A stretch of DNA of 64,000 nt from XYD12-FULL-36-8 sp964613805 (GCA_964613805.1 CAZTJF010000010.1:68214-132213), one strand, 5' to 3'. Counted from the stretch's first letter, positions 27,258-36,503 are shown. The notes: generated by a model not told the origin, from the sequence alone. Translations and numbers: made by a program.

Positions 27258-27788
27258 ATGTTAAAAGCTCTGATCACAACAACTTTTATTTACACTGCTT
27301 TTTTGTTCTATTCTTGTTCTGCCTCGACTGATACAAGGTACGCAAAAGAAATCGAAAAGGAAGTACCCAACTCCAAAGAAAAAGAAATCATTATTGAAGA
27401 TGATTTTGATATAACACCGTACAAAACAAAAATTGAAGTTCCGATTGGAAAGAAAGAAGAAGGAAATAAACCGCTTGATTTGTGGTATGGTTATCCAAAT
27501 GAAATTCAGGAAAATCAATCATCCAAAACGGTTATTGATACAATTCCGGGTTACCGTGTACAAGTTATTTCAACTGATGATCTTGAGGAAGCAAACACAA
27601 TCCGCTCAGATGTATTTTTTAAGACAAATGAAAAAGACATTTATATTTTATTTGAGCCGCCATTTTATGTTGTTCGAGTCGGTGATTATAAAAATATAAA
27701 TGACGCAAAAGCAATCAGCTTTAAACTAAATCAATTGGGCTTTTCTGGAACAAAAGTCGTCAACGATCTCATAAATATTTTCAAATAA
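27258..27788 (+). CDS. SPOR-domain lipoprotein
   Basis: 176 residues. Lipobox FYSC near residue 20, a charged linker, then a SPOR fold at about 95-172 (YRVQVISTDDLEEANTI and FYVVRVGDYKNINDAK). SPOR domains bind denuded peptidoglycan glycan strands at division sites, so this is likely an outer-membrane lipoprotein contacting the septal wall. It is followed 11 bases later by hutI. Confidence 0.85.
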   Translation: MLKALITTTFIYTAFLFYSCSASTDTRYAKEIEKEVPNSKEKEIIIEDDFDITPYKTKIEVPIGKKEEGNKPLDLWYGYPNEIQENQSSKTVIDTIPGYRVQVISTDDLEEANTIRSDVFFKTNEKDIYILFEPPFYVVRVGDYKNINDAKAISFKLNQLGFSGTKVVNDLINIFK

Positions 27789-27799
27789 CTTTTTCAGTA

Positions 27800-29047
27800 A
27801 TGAAACTCCTCACAAACAGTTCGCAAATAGTAACAGTAAATACCAATGGGCAAAATTATAAACGCGGTAAAAGTTTAAATGATACTGGAGTTTTAACCGA
27901 ACACGCAATTGCTATCGAAGATGGCAGAATAAAAGATATTGTTCCTAATACTTCAATAAAAAATTTAAGCGGCTTTGAAATAATAGATGTGCATGGCAAA
28001 ATAATTCTACCGGGTTTAGTTGAATGTCACACTCACTCGGCATTTGCCGGTTCAAGAGCTACTGAGTTTAAGATGAAACTTCAAGGAAACACTTATGAAG
28101 AAATTGCGCTTAGTGGAGGAGGAATCTTATCTACTGTAAATGCCGTCAGAAATTCATCAGTTAATCAATTGGTTCAGCTTCTTATCCCGAGAATTAAATA
28201 TTTTATCAGTCAGGGCATTACCACTCTTGAGATAAAAAGCGGTTACGGGTTAGATGTTGAAAACGAGATTAAATTACTCGAAGCTATAGATAAAACAAGG
28301 GACATCTTCCCTATTGATATTGTTTCAACATTTCTTGGTGCACATACATATCCAGCGGAATTTAAGAATAATCGCACTGGCTATTTGGAATTAATCACAG
28401 AAAAAATGCTGCCGCTAATTGCTCAAAAGAAATTAGCAAAGTTCTGTGATGGCTTTTGTGAAAAAACTGCTTTCTCTTCAATTGACATAGATTTGATTTT
28501 CAAAAAAGCTAAAGAACTTGGATTCCAATTGCGGCTTCATACCGAGCAGTTTAATAGCATCGGCGGACTTGATACTGCGTTAAAACATAATGCGGTAACA
28601 GTTGATCATCTTGAAGTTTTGATTTATGAAAATATTTCCAAACTCGCTCAATCAAATACGACAGCAGTATTACTTCCTGGAGTATCATTTTTCTTAGATT
28701 ACCAATATGCTCCGGCTCGTAAACTTATTGATAGTGATGCAATAATAGCTTTATCTACGGATTATAATCCCGGTTCATCGCACATTGCTAATTTAAATTT
28801 CATTATGAGCTTGGCAGCGATCAAATTGAAAATGACATTTGAGGAAATCATTTCCGCAGTCACAATAAATGCAGCTAAAACTTTATTAATGAATGATCAA
28901 ATCGGCAGCATTGAAATTGGTAAGATAGCCGACTTTGCAGTATTCGATGCTCAAGATTATTCTGAAATAATTTTCAACGTCGGTAAAAACTTAAATGTAA
29001 TGACAATTAAGAATGGTAATATAATTTATCAATCAAATGATTCGTAA
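27800..29047 (+). CDS. hutI: Imidazolonepropionase
   Basis: 415 residues, amidohydrolase superfamily. The metal motif HTH lies at 77-79 (ECHTHSAFAGSR), with LHTEQF, DHLE and STDYNPGS blocks downstream, as in HutI. It hydrolyses imidazolone-5-propanoate to N-formimino-glutamate in histidine breakdown. No other hut gene is in the window. Its last codons overlap the extended frame of the next gene. Confidence 0.93.
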   Translation: MKLLTNSSQIVTVNTNGQNYKRGKSLNDTGVLTEHAIAIEDGRIKDIVPNTSIKNLSGFEIIDVHGKIILPGLVECHTHSAFAGSRATEFKMKLQGNTYEEIALSGGGILSTVNAVRNSSVNQLVQLLIPRIKYFISQGITTLEIKSGYGLDVENEIKLLEAIDKTRDIFPIDIVSTFLGAHTYPAEFKNNRTGYLELITEKMLPLIAQKKLAKFCDGFCEKTAFSSIDIDLIFKKAKELGFQLRLHTEQFNSIGGLDTALKHNAVTVDHLEVLIYENISKLAQSNTTAVLLPGVSFFLDYQYAPARKLIDSDAIIALSTDYNPGSSHIANLNFIMSLAAIKLKMTFEEIISAVTINAAKTLLMNDQIGSIEIGKIADFAVFDAQDYSEIIFNVGKNLNVMTIKNGNIIYQSNDS

Positions 29048-29063
29048 ATCTCTAAGGTTAATT

Positions 29064-30296
29064 ATGCTTAAAAATATTTTCATCCTTTTTACTGTGCTGA
29101 CTATTGCAACTTGTGGTAAATCGTCCCAAGTAATAACGGGAATTGATGTATTAAAAGAATCTAATTTCAAAATTCTCGAAGGAAAAAAAATTGGGTTAAT
29201 TACAAATCCAACCGGAGTTGATTTAAAATTAAAATCAACAATTGATATTCTTTATGAAGCAAAGAACATTAATTTGGTCGCATTGTTTGGTCCAGAACAT
29301 GGAGTTCGCGGTGATTACGCCGCAGGAGATCTTGTTGAAACTTACATTGACCAATCAACGAATCTTCCTGTTTATTCTCTCTATGGAAATACAAGGAAGC
29401 CAACAGCAGATATGCTGAAAGGAATTGATGTTCTTGTTTATGATATTCAAGACATCGGCTGCCGTTCTTACACTTACATCAGCACGATGGGTTTGGCAAT
29501 GGAATCCGCCGCTGAAAATAATATTGAGTTTGTCGTACTCGATAGACCAAATCCTCTTGGAGGATCAAAAGTGGAAGGCAATCTTGTTGAGGATGGATAT
29601 TATTCGTTCGTCAGTCAATTTAAAATTCCTTATGTGTACGGTTTAACTTGCGGCGAGCTTGCTAAAATGCTAAACGAAGAACGAATGCTGAACAGTGGGA
29701 TAAAGTGCAAGTTGACTGTTGTTCCAATGAAAAACTGGAAAAGAGAAATGTTATTTAAAGAAACAGGATTAGAATGGGTGTTAACTTCACCGCATGTACC
29801 GCATGAATACTCTCCGCAATATTATGTTTCAACTGGAATAATGGGTGAACTTGGAATTGTTTCTGAAGGAGTCGGTTACACACTTCCCTTTCAAGTTTTC
29901 GCTGCGGAATGGATAAATGCAAATGTTCTTGCAAATAAAATGAATTCGCTAAACCTTGATGGAGTTATTTTCAGACCAATAACTATAAAACCTTACTACG
30001 GCGGCGATGTTAATAAGGAACTTCATGGAGTTCAGATTCACATACTAAATTCTAATCAAGTGAATCTGATGAGCTTACAATTTTTGTTCATGCAGATTAA
30101 CAATGAGCTTTACCCAAACTTCAATCCATTTAAAATGGCTGACAGATCAGCGCTTAATATGTTTGATAAGGTGATGGGAACTTCAAAAATCAGAGAGTTA
30201 TTTGTTAAGCGAATGAAGTATGATGACATAAAAGATTATTTAGAGAAAGACATTGAAAAATTTAAAGACATTTCTAAGAAGTATTACATTTATTAG
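29064..30296 (+). CDS. NamZ-type (DUF1343) exo-beta-N-acetylmuramidase, lipoprotein
   Basis: About 410 residues from the ATG at 29064, which has AAGG upstream and begins a lipoprotein signal (lipobox IATC); an ATG at 29037 inside hutI is the alternative. The domain shows DUF1343 hallmarks: GLITNPTGVD, LFGPEHGVRG, SLYGNTRKPT and VYDIQDIGCRSYTY. Characterised members of this family release terminal MurNAc from peptidoglycan fragments. It probably acts in the periplasm in wall recycling. The exact substrate is inferred from the family. Confidence 0.88.
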   Translation: MLKNIFILFTVLTIATCGKSSQVITGIDVLKESNFKILEGKKIGLITNPTGVDLKLKSTIDILYEAKNINLVALFGPEHGVRGDYAAGDLVETYIDQSTNLPVYSLYGNTRKPTADMLKGIDVLVYDIQDIGCRSYTYISTMGLAMESAAENNIEFVVLDRPNPLGGSKVEGNLVEDGYYSFVSQFKIPYVYGLTCGELAKMLNEERMLNSGIKCKLTVVPMKNWKREMLFKETGLEWVLTSPHVPHEYSPQYYVSTGIMGELGIVSEGVGYTLPFQVFAAEWINANVLANKMNSLNLDGVIFRPITIKPYYGGDVNKELHGVQIHILNSNQVNLMSLQFLFMQINNELYPNFNPFKMADRSALNMFDKVMGTSKIRELFVKRMKYDDIKDYLEKDIEKFKDISKKYYIY

Positions 30297-31269
30297 TCTC
30301 CTTTTAACAGGAACCGGATATTCGCAATTTCTCTTTACACCATTTGAGAATGAATCTTCTTACAAGGGAACGTGGAATCTTTCACAGGAAATTCCTAATT
30401 ACATTGCAGCTTATCTTAGAGAATTTTACAAAGTAAATGTTCTCTCCTCCACAGCTTTTTTATCGTTGGTTGAGAAAGAAAATATTAGCGAATTAGAAAC
30501 CCGCGATTTCCAAACGATCACTTCAATCGCAAATGAAATTGGTTTTAAATATTTCGTTACAGGAAAAATTAATGATTTTAGTATTGCCAGATTCACTGCA
30601 GGCGAATCTAACATTGCAGGTTACGAAGCTTATAGCTGCGGCATTGCCATTTCAGTTCAAATCTTTGATATACCAACTAACACTTCTGCCTATTCCGGAC
30701 ATATAGAGTCCTCCATCAGCAATAAAGGATTGGGCTTAAATTTATTTGGAGGACAATCTGACGAGAAAAAACAATACTTAGCTTTAAATAAAATTCGATT
30801 CGGCAGCGAAGAATTTAATAAGACGATTGTCGGTGAAACGATGATCACTTTATGCGAGGACCTGACTTCAGATATTAAATCTTCAAACAAAGAAATTCTT
30901 TTTCCCAAACGTGAACCCAAAAAACAAATTGAACTTGAAGACAAAACTCTGGATGAATTTCAACTTAAGATGGAGATAATAAAAGGACAGCTACTTACCT
31001 ATGATGAAACCACCGGCGAAGCTTTCATAAATCTCGGCTCTTCTAGCAATATTAAGGTCGGCGATGAACTTACAGTTTATGCTCAAGCAGATTCCCTATT
31101 CGATCCAGCCACTAATGAATTTTTAGGGCTGAGTGATCGTAGTATTTCAACTCTTGAAATTGTAGAAATTAGAGGTGAGAAACTTTCTCTGGCTGTTATT
31201 AAGAATAATCGTGAGCAAGTAAGAAAAGGAATGGAAGTGAGAAAGGTGGCTTTAAAAAAAGAAAAATAA
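30253..31269 (+). CDS. FlgT/CsgG-like exported protein
   Basis: 338 residues from a TTG at 30253, overlapping the muramidase gene by 44 bases. A signal peptide (cut near GYSQF) precedes a CsgG/FlgT-middle-like domain (FENESSYKGTW...IPNYIAAYLREF) of about 190 residues. A C-terminal FlgT-like barrel follows (residues about 245-330: FINLGSSSNIKVGDELTVY). No flagellar or curli gene is nearby, so a general envelope role is more likely. Function unknown. Confidence 0.6.
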   Translation: MKNLKTFLRSITFISLLLTGTGYSQFLFTPFENESSYKGTWNLSQEIPNYIAAYLREFYKVNVLSSTAFLSLVEKENISELETRDFQTITSIANEIGFKYFVTGKINDFSIARFTAGESNIAGYEAYSCGIAISVQIFDIPTNTSAYSGHIESSISNKGLGLNLFGGQSDEKKQYLALNKIRFGSEEFNKTIVGETMITLCEDLTSDIKSSNKEILFPKREPKKQIELEDKTLDEFQLKMEIIKGQLLTYDETTGEAFINLGSSSNIKVGDELTVYAQADSLFDPATNEFLGLSDRSISTLEIVEIRGEKLSLAVIKNNREQVRKGMEVRKVALKKEK

Positions 31270-31404
31270 TTGAAGTGATTCTGACCTAAGTAAACCTTAG
31301 ATTTTTTTATTGATAATTAAATCATTTAGCTATCTACGAATTACCATTTAAAAATTAAATATCCTTTACTTTTAAAAATATTTTTTTATATTGAGTTTAT
31401 GTTA

Positions 31405-31424
31405 ATCATATGATCGGTGCGATC
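31405..31424. promoter_or_regulatory. Overlapping palindromes upstream of the opine-dehydrogenase operon
   Basis: The perfect palindrome ATCATATGAT (31405-31414) overlaps a GATCG-GTG-CGATC inverted repeat (31412-31424), about 120 bases before the first gene. Two symmetrical motifs in an otherwise AT-rich leader suggest a regulator binding site, but no regulator gene is adjacent. Confidence 0.3.
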
Positions 31425-31541
31425 GAATAGTTTTTTTGGCACTAAAGTAAAGGCAAAATAGCAGCAAGCATACTGTTCAATCAGTCAATCAGAACTGAAT
31501 AAAAAATCTTCTATTCAGCTCCATAAAAAAGGAGGTCACAA

Positions 31542-32666
31542 ATGAATTCAATAAATCCAACCGAATTAAAATCACCTATAGCTGTGCTTGGTGCAGGCAA
31601 CGGCGGTTTAGCAATGGCAGGTCACTTAGCTATAATGGGTTTTGAAGTAAAATTGTTTAACAGAAGCGCTGAGCGACTTTGGGGTATTAAATCCACAGGT
31701 GAGATTGATGTTGTTGGTGAAATTGAAGGACATGGAAAAATTGTTTTGGCATCAAGTTCAATTAAGGACATAATCGAGGGTGCTGAACTAATTATGGTTG
31801 TTGTACCGGCTACCGCTCATAGATGGATTGCTGAAAATGCTGCCCCTTACTTAAAAGACGGTCAAGTGATCGTACTTCATCCTGGGAGAACGTTCGGAGC
31901 ACTTGAGTTTAAACTAGTACTCAAAGAACATGGCTGCAATGCAGATGTTATTGTTGCAGAAGCTCAAACGTTCATTTATGCTTCAAGAATTATAGGTCCT
32001 GCTCAGGTTAGAATTTTCAGAATAAAAAATTCTATACCCGTTGCCTCAGTTCGTGCTCATCTCATTCCCGAAGTGCTTAAAATATTAAGAAAGGTTTATC
32101 CGCAGTTTGTAGCAGGAGATAATATCTTTAAAACCAGTTTCGAAAACATCGGCAGTGTGTTTCATCCAGCAATTACAATACTTAATGCCGGTTGGATAGA
32201 AGACGATGCAGAGTTCCAATTTTATCACGAAGGTGCAACCGAATCAGTAGTAAAAGTTTTAGAAGCAATAGATTCTGAACGTGTGTCGGTTGCCGAGGCA
32301 CTCGGCATTAGAGTTTTAACTGCAAAGGAATGGATTTATCTTGCCTATGGTGTTACTGGTAAATCACTTTATCAGGCAATGCGTAAGAATAACGGCTATC
32401 GCGGTATAATGGCACCACGCACTTTACAAGTAAGATACCTTACCGAAGATGTTCCTGCTAGTTTAGTCCCTATTGCCTCAGTTGGTAAAAGATTTGGTGT
32501 GAATACTCCTGTAATAAATTCATTGATTGAATTAGCTTCAAGATTAAATTGCTGCAATTATTGGGAAGAAGGACGAACAGTAGAGAAGCTCGGTATTGAA
32601 AATCTTTCATTAAAAGAATTACGGCTTTTAGCAATAGGAGAATATGATCCTGTTCTGAAAACCTAA
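31542..32666 (+). CDS. NAD/NADP octopine/nopaline dehydrogenase family enzyme
   Basis: 374 residues. An N-terminal Rossmann domain starts with VLGAGNGGLAMAGH (15-28). The C-terminal octopine-dehydrogenase domain contains the family's catalytic-type pair N202 and H208 (ENIGSVFHP). Enzymes of this family join an amino acid to an alpha-keto acid by NAD(P)H-dependent reductive amination, giving opines, or run the reverse reaction. A strong AAGGAGG lies before the ATG. It is the first gene of a four-gene run with a B12-dependent mutase-like protein, an asparagine-synthetase-like protein and MarC. The actual amino and keto acids are unknown. Confidence 0.85.
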   Translation: MNSINPTELKSPIAVLGAGNGGLAMAGHLAIMGFEVKLFNRSAERLWGIKSTGEIDVVGEIEGHGKIVLASSSIKDIIEGAELIMVVVPATAHRWIAENAAPYLKDGQVIVLHPGRTFGALEFKLVLKEHGCNADVIVAEAQTFIYASRIIGPAQVRIFRIKNSIPVASVRAHLIPEVLKILRKVYPQFVAGDNIFKTSFENIGSVFHPAITILNAGWIEDDAEFQFYHEGATESVVKVLEAIDSERVSVAEALGIRVLTAKEWIYLAYGVTGKSLYQAMRKNNGYRGIMAPRTLQVRYLTEDVPASLVPIASVGKRFGVNTPVINSLIELASRLNCCNYWEEGRTVEKLGIENLSLKELRLLAIGEYDPVLKT

Positions 32667-32767
32667 TTCAAATAAAATGTTAATTATTCACTTAGCAGTG
32701 AATTCAGTTTCTTAATAAAAGATGTCATCTTTCAAAGTTGTTTAACTTTACTAGGGAAAGAAATAGA

Positions 32768-34411
32768 ATGAAAAAAATTATTGGAGCCGCTCTTGGTAAT
32801 TGTGTTCATGTCGGCGGTTTGCATGGCTTTTTGAAGTTAGCTGAATCAGAAGGTTATAAAACAATTTCTTTGGGTCCAGCCGTACCAGTTGAACGCATAA
32901 TTGAAAACATTAAGAAAGAAAATCCTTCCATTGTTGCTTTAAGTTATCGGCTTACACCAGAAGTAGCAAAAAATCTTCTTGAGGAATTTAGATCCTCTCT
33001 TCAAAAAGAAAATCTCTCTGGATTCAAATTAGTTTTTGGAGGAACTCCGCCTGCAGCAAAGGAAGCGGCTGAATCAAAACTTTTCGATAAAGTTTTTTAC
33101 GGCAGCGAATCAATTCAAGAGATAAAATCTTATCTTCGAGGGAACGCTGGTTCAACTGATAAACAGTTTTATCCGGATAACCTTGTAGATCGAATTAAAC
33201 AAAAATATCCCTACCCCCTGCTCCGCCATCATTTTGGTCGGCCAACTGTTGATGCAACCATAAGAGGTGTTAAACAAATTGCTGAATCCGGTGTTTGCGA
33301 TATTATTTCTTTAGGAACAGATCAAAATGCGCAAGAATTTTTTTTCCATCCTGACAAAATGAATCATGAAGAAGATGGAGCCGGCGGTGTACCTGTAAGA
33401 ACACATGAAGATCTCAAAGCTATTTACGAAAGTTCGCGAATTGGAAATTTTCCATTGATGAGATGTTACGCGGGAACTAACGATTTGTTAAAGTGGGCAC
33501 AGATGAGCGTTGAAACTATAAAGAATGCTTGGGCGGCAATTCCTTTGTGCTGGTATAGTGTAATTGATGGACGTTCGACTAGATCAATAGCTGAGGGAAT
33601 TAGTGAAAATCAGAGCGTAATGAAATGGTACGCAGAAAAAGGAATTCCGGTTGAAGTAAATGAATCACATCAATGGAGCTTGAGGGATGCTCACGATTCA
33701 CTTGCTGTTACTATGGCTTTTCTTGCTGCCTGCAATGCTAAGCAAATGGGTGTTAGAACTTACGTTTCACAGTTTATGTTCAACACACCTCCGGGTACAT
33801 CTCCACAGATGGATATTGCAAAGATGCTTGCTAAAAAAGAACTGATTGAGGAATTAGAAGATGAAAAATTTAAGGTCATTCGAGAAGTGCGCGCAGGTAT
33901 TGCCCACTTTTCTTCAATACCATCTGTTGCTCAAGGACAATTAGCTGCTTCTGCGGTAGTTAGTTTATCACTTAAGCCGCATATTCTTCATGTTGTAGGA
34001 TACAGTGAGGGCGATCACGCTGTCCGCTCAGATGAACTAATCAATAGCTGCAACATAATTCATGGTGTGCTTCATAATTGTCTTTACGGTTTATCCGATA
34101 TGACTATAGATTCAACTGTCGTAAAGCGTAAAGATGAACTAAAAAGTGAAGCACGAACTTTATTAAATGCTATTATTGAATTGAGTTCGGAGAAAGATGA
34201 AAGTGCATGGACAAATCCATTACTTATCGAAAAAGCAGTTAAAATTGGACTGCTGGATGCACCGCATTTTCATGGCAATCCTCATCTCTGCGGTAAAATT
34301 ATTACGAGGTTAATTGATGGAGCCTGGTATGCTGTAAATCAAGCAACTGGTGACTCAATTTACGAATCCGAACGAACTAACTTAATCTTACAAAAAATCA
34401 AAGGAGTATAA
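32768..34411 (+). CDS. B12-binding protein fused to glutamate-mutase-E-like TIM barrel
   Basis: 547 residues from the ATG at 32768; a TTG at 32738 would add ten residues. Residues 1-125 form a B12-binding Rossmann domain. The DxHxxG cobalamin motif appears as CVHVGG, keeping the axial histidine (H14) but not the aspartate. After a linker, residues about 150-540 look like a TIM barrel with blocks reminiscent of glutamate mutase subunit E (GTSPQMDIAKML, VGYSEGDHAVRSDE). That suggests a single-chain adenosylcobalamin carbon-skeleton mutase. The mutase assignment is my inference from motif order, and the substrate is unknown. Two bases separate it from the next gene. Confidence 0.65.
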   Translation: MKKIIGAALGNCVHVGGLHGFLKLAESEGYKTISLGPAVPVERIIENIKKENPSIVALSYRLTPEVAKNLLEEFRSSLQKENLSGFKLVFGGTPPAAKEAAESKLFDKVFYGSESIQEIKSYLRGNAGSTDKQFYPDNLVDRIKQKYPYPLLRHHFGRPTVDATIRGVKQIAESGVCDIISLGTDQNAQEFFFHPDKMNHEEDGAGGVPVRTHEDLKAIYESSRIGNFPLMRCYAGTNDLLKWAQMSVETIKNAWAAIPLCWYSVIDGRSTRSIAEGISENQSVMKWYAEKGIPVEVNESHQWSLRDAHDSLAVTMAFLAACNAKQMGVRTYVSQFMFNTPPGTSPQMDIAKMLAKKELIEELEDEKFKVIREVRAGIAHFSSIPSVAQGQLAASAVVSLSLKPHILHVVGYSEGDHAVRSDELINSCNIIHGVLHNCLYGLSDMTIDSTVVKRKDELKSEARTLLNAIIELSSEKDESAWTNPLLIEKAVKIGLLDAPHFHGNPHLCGKIITRLIDGAWYAVNQATGDSIYESERTNLILQKIKGV

Positions 34412-34413
34412 TT

Positions 34414-35754
34414 ATGGCAGGAATAGCAGGAATTAAAAAAGCCGGGGAAAGAGCATTAGTTGAAAAAATGCTTAATAAATTATACCATCGTGGCAAAGCG
34501 GGAAGAAAAATAATTGAAACTGACAATGCAACAATTGGAGTTGTGTGGTCCATGCCTCAAAAAGATTCCGCTTTCAGTGCTTCAGAAAAAATTTATGTCC
34601 AAGACTATGCCGGCAATGGACATACTGCAAAGGCAGAAGTATCGGATGGCAATTTACTACTTCAAAGAGATGAATTGGGCATTGCTCCTCTTTATTTTGG
34701 AAAAAACAAAAGCCATTCACTTTGCTTCGCTTCTGAAGCTAAATCGCTTTTAGAAGCTACTGATGATATAAATGAATTTCTTCCAGGGCATTCCTCAAAA
34801 AATGAAATCGAAAGCCAATATTTTCAGCTTCAGAAAAAGGAAGAACTGAAGGAAAAAGCTGATCTAATCGCTAAGAATCTTAGAGAACTGCTCGAGATCT
34901 CCATTTCAAAAAGAATTAAATCAGATTCGTTTGGTTCATGGCTTTCAGGCGGATTAGATTCAAGTACTATGGCTGCAATTGCACGTAAATATGTTCCGAA
35001 ACTTTATACATTCTCTGTGGGATTAGAAAATGCTCCCGATTTGGAATTTGCAAGAGCAGCAGCGGATCACATAAAGTCTATTCATAAAGAAATCATCATA
35101 GATTTTAATGAGATGATAAAAGTATTACCGCAAGTAATTTACCATCTTGAATCGTTTGACGCATTGTTAATTAGATCCAGCATTATGAATTACATTGCAG
35201 CAAAAGCCGCTTCCGATTATGTACCTGAAATATTTTCCGGCGAAGGCGGTGATGAGCTTTTTGCCGGTTACGAATACATAAAATCTTTGCCCGCTGAATC
35301 AATTGCAGATGAATTGATTGATATAACAGGTCGCTTGCATAATACAGCTTTCCAGCGAGTTGATCGTTGTGCTTATGCTCACTCAACTATTCCCCACGTA
35401 ATATTTGCTGATCCCGAAGTTTTTAATTTCGCATTATCAATTCCAACAAAGTATAAATTAAACGGCGGAATTGAAAAATGGATTCTGCGTCAAGCAGTTG
35501 AGGATGCTCTTCCTCAAAAAGTATTATATCGCACAAAGGCAAAGTTTTGGGAAGGTGCTGGCGTGTTTGAAATAATCTCTGACTATGCAGACAAAAATAT
35601 TACTGATTTTGATTTTAAAAATGAAAGTGTCCTCCCCAACGGATGGAACTTGAGTTCTAAAGAGGAACTAATGTACTATCGTATTTTTAAAGAACACTTT
35701 GGTGATTGTTTTAATTATAATTGGATGGGAAGAACGAAAGGGACTTCAAATTAG
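34414..35754 (+). CDS. Asparagine-synthetase-like ATP-dependent amide synthetase with inactive glutaminase
   Basis: 446 residues, shorter than AsnB (about 550). The N-terminal half resembles the Ntn glutaminase domain (RDELGIAPLYF is recognisable), but residue 2 is alanine (MAGIAG) where class II amidotransferases need the cysteine nucleophile. The synthetase half is intact: the ATP PP-loop SGGLDSS at 178-184 and FSGEGGDELFAGYEY. It should adenylate a carboxylate and use ammonia or an amine of the same molecule, as beta-lactam synthetases do. The start follows AAGGAG and lies two bases after the B12 gene. Context points to a modified amino acid or opine as substrate. Confidence 0.78.
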   Translation: MAGIAGIKKAGERALVEKMLNKLYHRGKAGRKIIETDNATIGVVWSMPQKDSAFSASEKIYVQDYAGNGHTAKAEVSDGNLLLQRDELGIAPLYFGKNKSHSLCFASEAKSLLEATDDINEFLPGHSSKNEIESQYFQLQKKEELKEKADLIAKNLRELLEISISKRIKSDSFGSWLSGGLDSSTMAAIARKYVPKLYTFSVGLENAPDLEFARAAADHIKSIHKEIIIDFNEMIKVLPQVIYHLESFDALLIRSSIMNYIAAKAASDYVPEIFSGEGGDELFAGYEYIKSLPAESIADELIDITGRLHNTAFQRVDRCAYAHSTIPHVIFADPEVFNFALSIPTKYKLNGGIEKWILRQAVEDALPQKVLYRTKAKFWEGAGVFEIISDYADKNITDFDFKNESVLPNGWNLSSKEELMYYRIFKEHFGDCFNYNWMGRTKGTSN

Positions 35755-35755
35755 T

Positions 35756-36358
35756 ATGGAAATTATAAAGCAAATTGCTCACGACTACCTTGTCTTATTC
35801 AGTATGGTAAACGCTATTGGTAATTTACCCATTTTTGCTGAGTTGACACAGGACCTGGATGCAAAATCCCGTAAAAGCACTTTTAGAATTGCAGTTTTGA
35901 CCGCAGGCAGCATCGTATTAGTTTTTGCGTTGTTCGGCGATTTTATGCTTGATAATATTTTTGATGTGGATACCAATGCATTCAAAATCGCTGGAGGATT
36001 ATTAGTGTTTGTTGTTGCTGCCAGCGGGGTCATGTCAGGAGAAAAAGTATTTAATGTCAAAATTAGAGAAAATAATAATATTGCGGTTTTTCCGTTGGGT
36101 TTTCCTTATTTGGCTGGTCCTGGAACGATCTTAACGACAATATTATTATTCAGAAACAGTGAAGTTTTGATTACTGTTGCTTCAGCAATATTGGTATATG
36201 CTACTATACTACCTATTTTATATTTATCCCCGCTTGTTACTAAAGTAATTGGTAAATTGGGTGTATCTGTAATTTCACGTATTTTGTACATATTCATCAG
36301 TGCAAAAGCAATTGATTTTACAATGCAAGGTTTGAGAGGATTTTTTATAACAAATTAA
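35756..36358 (+). CDS. MarC-family integral membrane protein
   Basis: 200 residues from the ATG at 35756, one base after the upstream stop. Six hydrophobic helices and the MarC motifs FSMVNAIGNLPIF and FPLGFPYLAGPGTI are visible. MarC proteins are inner-membrane proteins of unclear function; some are annotated as amino-acid transporters. Being packed against three biosynthetic genes, it may export their product, but that is a guess. Confidence 0.85.
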   Translation: MEIIKQIAHDYLVLFSMVNAIGNLPIFAELTQDLDAKSRKSTFRIAVLTAGSIVLVFALFGDFMLDNIFDVDTNAFKIAGGLLVFVVAASGVMSGEKVFNVKIRENNNIAVFPLGFPYLAGPGTILTTILLFRNSEVLITVASAILVYATILPILYLSPLVTKVIGKLGVSVISRILYIFISAKAIDFTMQGLRGFFITN

Positions 36359-36503
36359 TTGATAAATGCATTGCAAAAAGTTCGCCCAGCTTTTCCATAT
36401 CAGGAACTTTCTAATCTTTTACTTTACCGAAACCAACAAATGTCTGCAGTAAATTCTTATCTAAAATTCTTTATGTATTTTTGTCCGCAATGTTGTATAG
36501 AAA

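Noticed and set aside
31437..31451. A TGGCAC box upstream of the opine operon, as a possible sigma-54 promoter
   Set aside because: The -12 half is missing: five bases after TGGCAC the sequence is TAA, not TTG.
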